This document shows, one piece after another, positions 14,848 through 16,989 of a stretch of DNA of 16,989 nt (position 1 is the first letter of the stretch; each line of letters starts with the position of its first letter). The DNA is taken from the NCBI GenBank assembly GCA_035570495.1, contig DATMLO010000107.1, positions 1 to 16,989 of the forward strand, written 5' to 3'. The notes under the pieces were generated by a model. That model was given only the letters and a program-made list of their open reading frames with translations, was not told the DNA's origin and ran no database searches. Source of the stretch: DATARH01 sp035570495 (GTDB lineage: Bacteria; Pseudomonadota; Alphaproteobacteria; ATCC43930; CGMCC-115725). Made by a program: the position numbers and the translations under genes.

Positions 14848-15462
14848 TCAATAAAGCCGGGCGACGTAGCTTTCTTCGGTCATGCGCTCGGCTTCTTTCG
14901 GCTCGACGACCTGACCAATCTGCTCGGCGATGACCACGCCCAGCGATGGGAAATCCTTGCGCGCGACGTGCTTTTCTGGATTCCACAGGTCGGAGCGGAT
15001 CAGTGCCTTGCCGCAGTGGAAATAAACCTCGTCCGCCGTTACCAGGATGGCGCTGCGCGGCGCCTTGCCGTTGACCGCAGCCGCTTCGAGCAACGCCGGA
15101 TCGACGGTGATCTGCGCGCGGCCGTTGACCCGCAACGTCTCGCGAATGCCGGGCACCATGAACAAGACACCGACGCGCGGGTGCTGCAGGATGTTGCCGA
15201 TCGAATCGACGCGGTTGTTACCAAGCCGGTCGGGGATCAGCAGCGTTTCGTCGTCGATGACCTGGACGAAGCCGGGCCCGTCACCCTTGGGCGAGGCGTC
15301 GCAGCGACCCTCAGCATCGCAAGTCGCCATGACGATAAACGGCGACATCGCGATAAAGGCGCGTGAATGCTTTTCCAGCTTGGGGAGCTGTTTCTTGATC
15401 GTGCGCTCGGCCGGCTGGCCATAGATTTCCCGGATTTGGCCGATGTCCTCGATGATCGACAC
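14848..15462 (-). CDS. PPOX-type FMN-binding flavoprotein (pyridoxamine 5'-phosphate oxidase family)
   Basis: The 204-residue product has the split-barrel flavin fold. HSRAFIAMSPFIVMATCDAEG gives the first strands, followed by CDASPKGDGPGFVQVID, LLIPDRLGNNRVDSIGNIL and HPRVGVLFMVPGIRETLRVNGRAQI. The C-terminal part VYFHCGKALIRSDLWNPEKH is typical of the PPOX subgroup annotated as MSMEG_1061/DR2398-like, which is distinct from PdxH. The true reaction of this subgroup is not known to me. GTG 15462 has GGGAGG five bases upstream; the longer in-frame extension is antisense to the hydratase gene and is not family-like. It is upstream of the DauA-like gene, so both may form one flavoenzyme operon. 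It is divergent from the enoyl-CoA hydratase gene, with 58 bases between starts. Confidence 0.88.
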   Translation of the reverse strand: MSIIEDIGQIREIYGQPAERTIKKQLPKLEKHSRAFIAMSPFIVMATCDAEGRCDASPKGDGPGFVQVIDDETLLIPDRLGNNRVDSIGNILQHPRVGVLFMVPGIRETLRVNGRAQITVDPALLEAAAVNGKAPRSAILVTADEVYFHCGKALIRSDLWNPEKHVARKDFPSLGVVIAEQIGQVVEPKEAERMTEESYVARLY

Positions 15463-15509
15463 GCTCGCCTCCCGCTTGTCCTGCGGCCTAGTATGCATGA
15501 GCAAAGAAC

Positions 15510-15515
15510 AAGGTG
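15510..15515 (+). promoter_or_regulatory. Ribosome binding site fixing the enoyl-CoA hydratase start
   Basis: AAGGTG lies five bases before ATG 15521. The in-frame ATG at 15497 has no such site, so the later start is preferred. Confidence 0.55.
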
Positions 15516-15520
15516 CCAGA

Positions 15521-16306
15521 ATGCCGGTTAGCGTGGTTCGCGAGACACGGACAGAAGGCGGGTTTGTCGCGCGCGTCACGATCGACCGCGCGGCTAAGCT
15601 CAACGCGCTCGACCGTACGACACTGGCCGAGATTATCGAGGCGATGACAGGGCTCGCCGACGACAAGGCGCTGCGGCTCGCGGTGGTGACCGGCGCCGGC
15701 GGCCGCGCCTTTGTCGGCGGCGCCGACGTCGACGAGCTGGCGGCGCTCGACGCCGACAGCGCGCGCGGCTTTATCACGGCGGTGCATGTGTGCTGCGACG
15801 CTTTTCGCCACCTGCCGGTGCCGGCGATCGCGCGGATCGATGGTTATGCGCTCGGCGCCGGGCTGGAGCTCGCCGCTGCTTGCGACTTCCGCGTCGCCAG
15901 CGACCGCTCGATATTCGGCATGCCGGAGGTCAGGATCGGCCTGCCCTCGGTGGTCGAGGCCGCGTTGCTGCCGGGGCTGATCGGTCCGGCGCGCACCCGC
16001 AAACTGCTGCTGACCGGCGAAAATATCGACGCTGACGAGGCGCTGGCCTGGGGCCTTGTCGATCGCGTCGTGCCGGCCGGGGGATTGGACGCCGCAGTCG
16101 AGGCGCTCGCCGTTTCGATCCTCGCCGCCGGGCCGCACGCGGTGCGGCTGCAGAAGTCGCTGATCCTCGACTGGGAGGAGATGCACACCGCCGCCGCGGT
16201 CGATCGCGGAATCGACGGGTTTGTCGAGGCTTTTGCCACCGACGAGCCGCGGCGCATGACCAATGCCGCCCGCGCCGCGATGCAGGCCCGCTGGAAAGCG
16301 CGCTGA
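15521..16306 (+). CDS. Enoyl-CoA hydratase/isomerase (crotonase) family protein
   Basis: The 261-residue crotonase-fold enzyme acts on acyl-CoA thioesters, most simply adding water to 2-enoyl-CoA in fatty acid or related catabolism. RAFVGGADVDEL (62-73) forms the first oxyanion-hole loop, and IDGYALGAGLELAAACDFRVAS (from 107) the second. Both hydratase glutamates are present by alignment with rat mitochondrial enoyl-CoA hydratase: E116 (GLELAAACD) and E136 (MPEVRIGLPS). A true hydratase is therefore plausible rather than an isomerase with one acid. The C-terminal AWGLVDRVVP is normal for the family. No acyl-CoA dehydrogenase or thiolase gene is nearby. Its TGA overlaps the radC ATG by one base (TGATG), coupling the two. 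Confidence 0.9.
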   Translation: MPVSVVRETRTEGGFVARVTIDRAAKLNALDRTTLAEIIEAMTGLADDKALRLAVVTGAGGRAFVGGADVDELAALDADSARGFITAVHVCCDAFRHLPVPAIARIDGYALGAGLELAAACDFRVASDRSIFGMPEVRIGLPSVVEAALLPGLIGPARTRKLLLTGENIDADEALAWGLVDRVVPAGGLDAAVEALAVSILAAGPHAVRLQKSLILDWEEMHTAAAVDRGIDGFVEAFATDEPRRMTNAARAAMQARWKAR

Positions 16307-16989
16307 TGGCAGCAAGAGGAAAGCAAGGCGGACAAGCCGGCTTGCCGGGCCTCAAGGAAGCGATGGCACCGCCACCACATTTCCACGGCCATCGCCAGCG
16401 GTTGCGTGAGCGGTTGCTCGCCGGCGGCGCGGAGAACCTGCCCGATTACGAGCTGATGGAAGTTCTGCTCTTCGCCGGCAACCCGCGCGGCGACACAAAG
16501 CCACTCGCCAAGGACCTGATCGACCGCTTTGGCGGGTTCGCCGAGGCGCTATCGGCCGATCCCGACGATCTGTTGCAGGTGCCGGGGCTCGGGGCCGCCG
16601 GCGCGGCGGCGCTGAAATCGGTGCGCGAGGCGGCGTTGCGTCTGATGAAGGCCGAATTGAGCGACCGGCCGGTGATCGGCTCGTGGGACCGGCTCATCGA
16701 CTATTGCCGCGCCCATATCGCCTACGGAAAGGTCGAGGAATTCCACATCCTCTTCCTCGACCGCAAGAACGCGCTGTTGAGGCACGAGCAGCAGCAGCGC
16801 GGTACGGTCGACCACACGCCGGTCTACACGCGCGAGGTCGTGAAGCGGGCGCTGGAGCTGGGTGCGTCGGCGCTGATCTTGGTGCACAACCACCCGTCGG
16901 GCGACCCGACCCCGTCAAAAGCCGACATCGCCGTCACCAAGGACATCGTCAATGCTGGAAAGCCCCTCGGCGTCACCGTGCATGATCAC
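16306..16989 (+). CDS. radC: RadC family JAB/MPN-domain protein (C-terminus cut by window edge)
   Basis: An open frame of 228 codons runs from ATG 16306 to the right edge. A helix-hairpin-helix-like N-terminal part (LPDYELMEVLLFAGNPRGDTKPLAKDL, then VPGLGAAGAAALKSV) is followed by the JAMM metalloprotease-like domain. That domain shows EEFHILFLDRKN, VYTREVVKRALELGASALILVHNHPSGDPTPSKADI and, at the very end, VTVHDH. The HNHPSGDPTPS and HDH elements supply the metal-binding residues. The family name comes from an E. coli repair locus, but its repair role was later questioned and the molecular function is not settled. Its ATG overlaps the hydratase stop by one base. Only the last few residues appear to be missing. 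Confidence 0.92.
   Translation, partial: MAARGKQGGQAGLPGLKEAMAPPPHFHGHRQRLRERLLAGGAENLPDYELMEVLLFAGNPRGDTKPLAKDLIDRFGGFAEALSADPDDLLQVPGLGAAGAAALKSVREAALRLMKAELSDRPVIGSWDRLIDYCRAHIAYGKVEEFHILFLDRKNALLRHEQQQRGTVDHTPVYTREVVKRALELGASALILVHNHPSGDPTPSKADIAVTKDIVNAGKPLGVTVHDH

Noticed and set aside
15481..15497. TAGTAT near 15490 as a -10 element for the hydratase gene
   Set aside because: No -35-like hexamer lies at proper spacing upstream; the region is only 58 bases between divergent starts and the match is likely chance.
1..16989. Mobile element, CRISPR, toxin-antitoxin or phage-defence content
   Set aside because: No transposase, integrase, repeat array, tRNA-linked att site or defence-family protein is visible. 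The genes look like core or metabolic functions with even base composition.

Overview
The window looks like ordinary chromosome from a GC-rich alphaproteobacterium. Support comes from the heavy G/C bias at third codon positions, the N-terminal half of an XRE regulator with the GLTFQQVQKY recognition helix common in that class, frequent GTG/TTG starts, and short or overlapping gene junctions. The genus cannot be told from the sequence. I count 19 protein genes, two of them cut by the window edges and two carrying frameshifts. I see no rRNA, tRNA, CRISPR array, insertion sequence, phage or plasmid gene. No gene-free stretch exceeds about 125 bases.

Layout, left to right. On the minus strand are the start of an XRE regulator (1-216) and a small two-helix membrane protein (262-510). 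On the plus strand, metY (O-acetylhomoserine sulfhydrylase) overlaps by 4 bases a HhH-GPD DNA glycosylase gene (606-2764). A MarC-family membrane protein (minus, ends 2801) is divergent from a DNA-3-methyladenine glycosylase I-like gene (3500-4168) that carries two opposite one-base frameshifts. A minus-strand operon (6285 to 4165) then encodes a VOC/glyoxalase-fold protein, an enolase-superfamily (mandelate racemase/muconate lactonizing type) enzyme, a second paralogous VOC protein and a 69-residue unknown. It is divergent from an SDR dehydrogenase (6367-7161). Together these five genes look like a small catabolic module for an acid-type substrate, but the substrate is not readable from sequence.

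A second minus-strand operon (12496 to 7148) encodes an AhpD/carboxymuconolactone decarboxylase-like protein, a GH63-type glucosidase and a glycogen-debranching-type amylo-alpha-1,6-glucosidase. This is a glucan or oligosaccharide breakdown pair. The right part holds an exported TPR protein (plus), a D-arginine dehydrogenase-like FAD oxidoreductase broken by a one-base deletion (minus), a PPOX-type flavoprotein (minus), an enoyl-CoA hydratase/isomerase (plus) and, translationally coupled to it, the start of radC (plus, runs off the right edge).

I did not find a clearly new system. The points most worth a second look are the three single-base frameshifts confined to two genes (real decay or sequence error), the VOC/enolase/VOC/SDR module with an Arg in place of the second catalytic-strand Lys, the glycosylase gene coupled to metY, and a strong hairpin just inside the glucosidase coding start.
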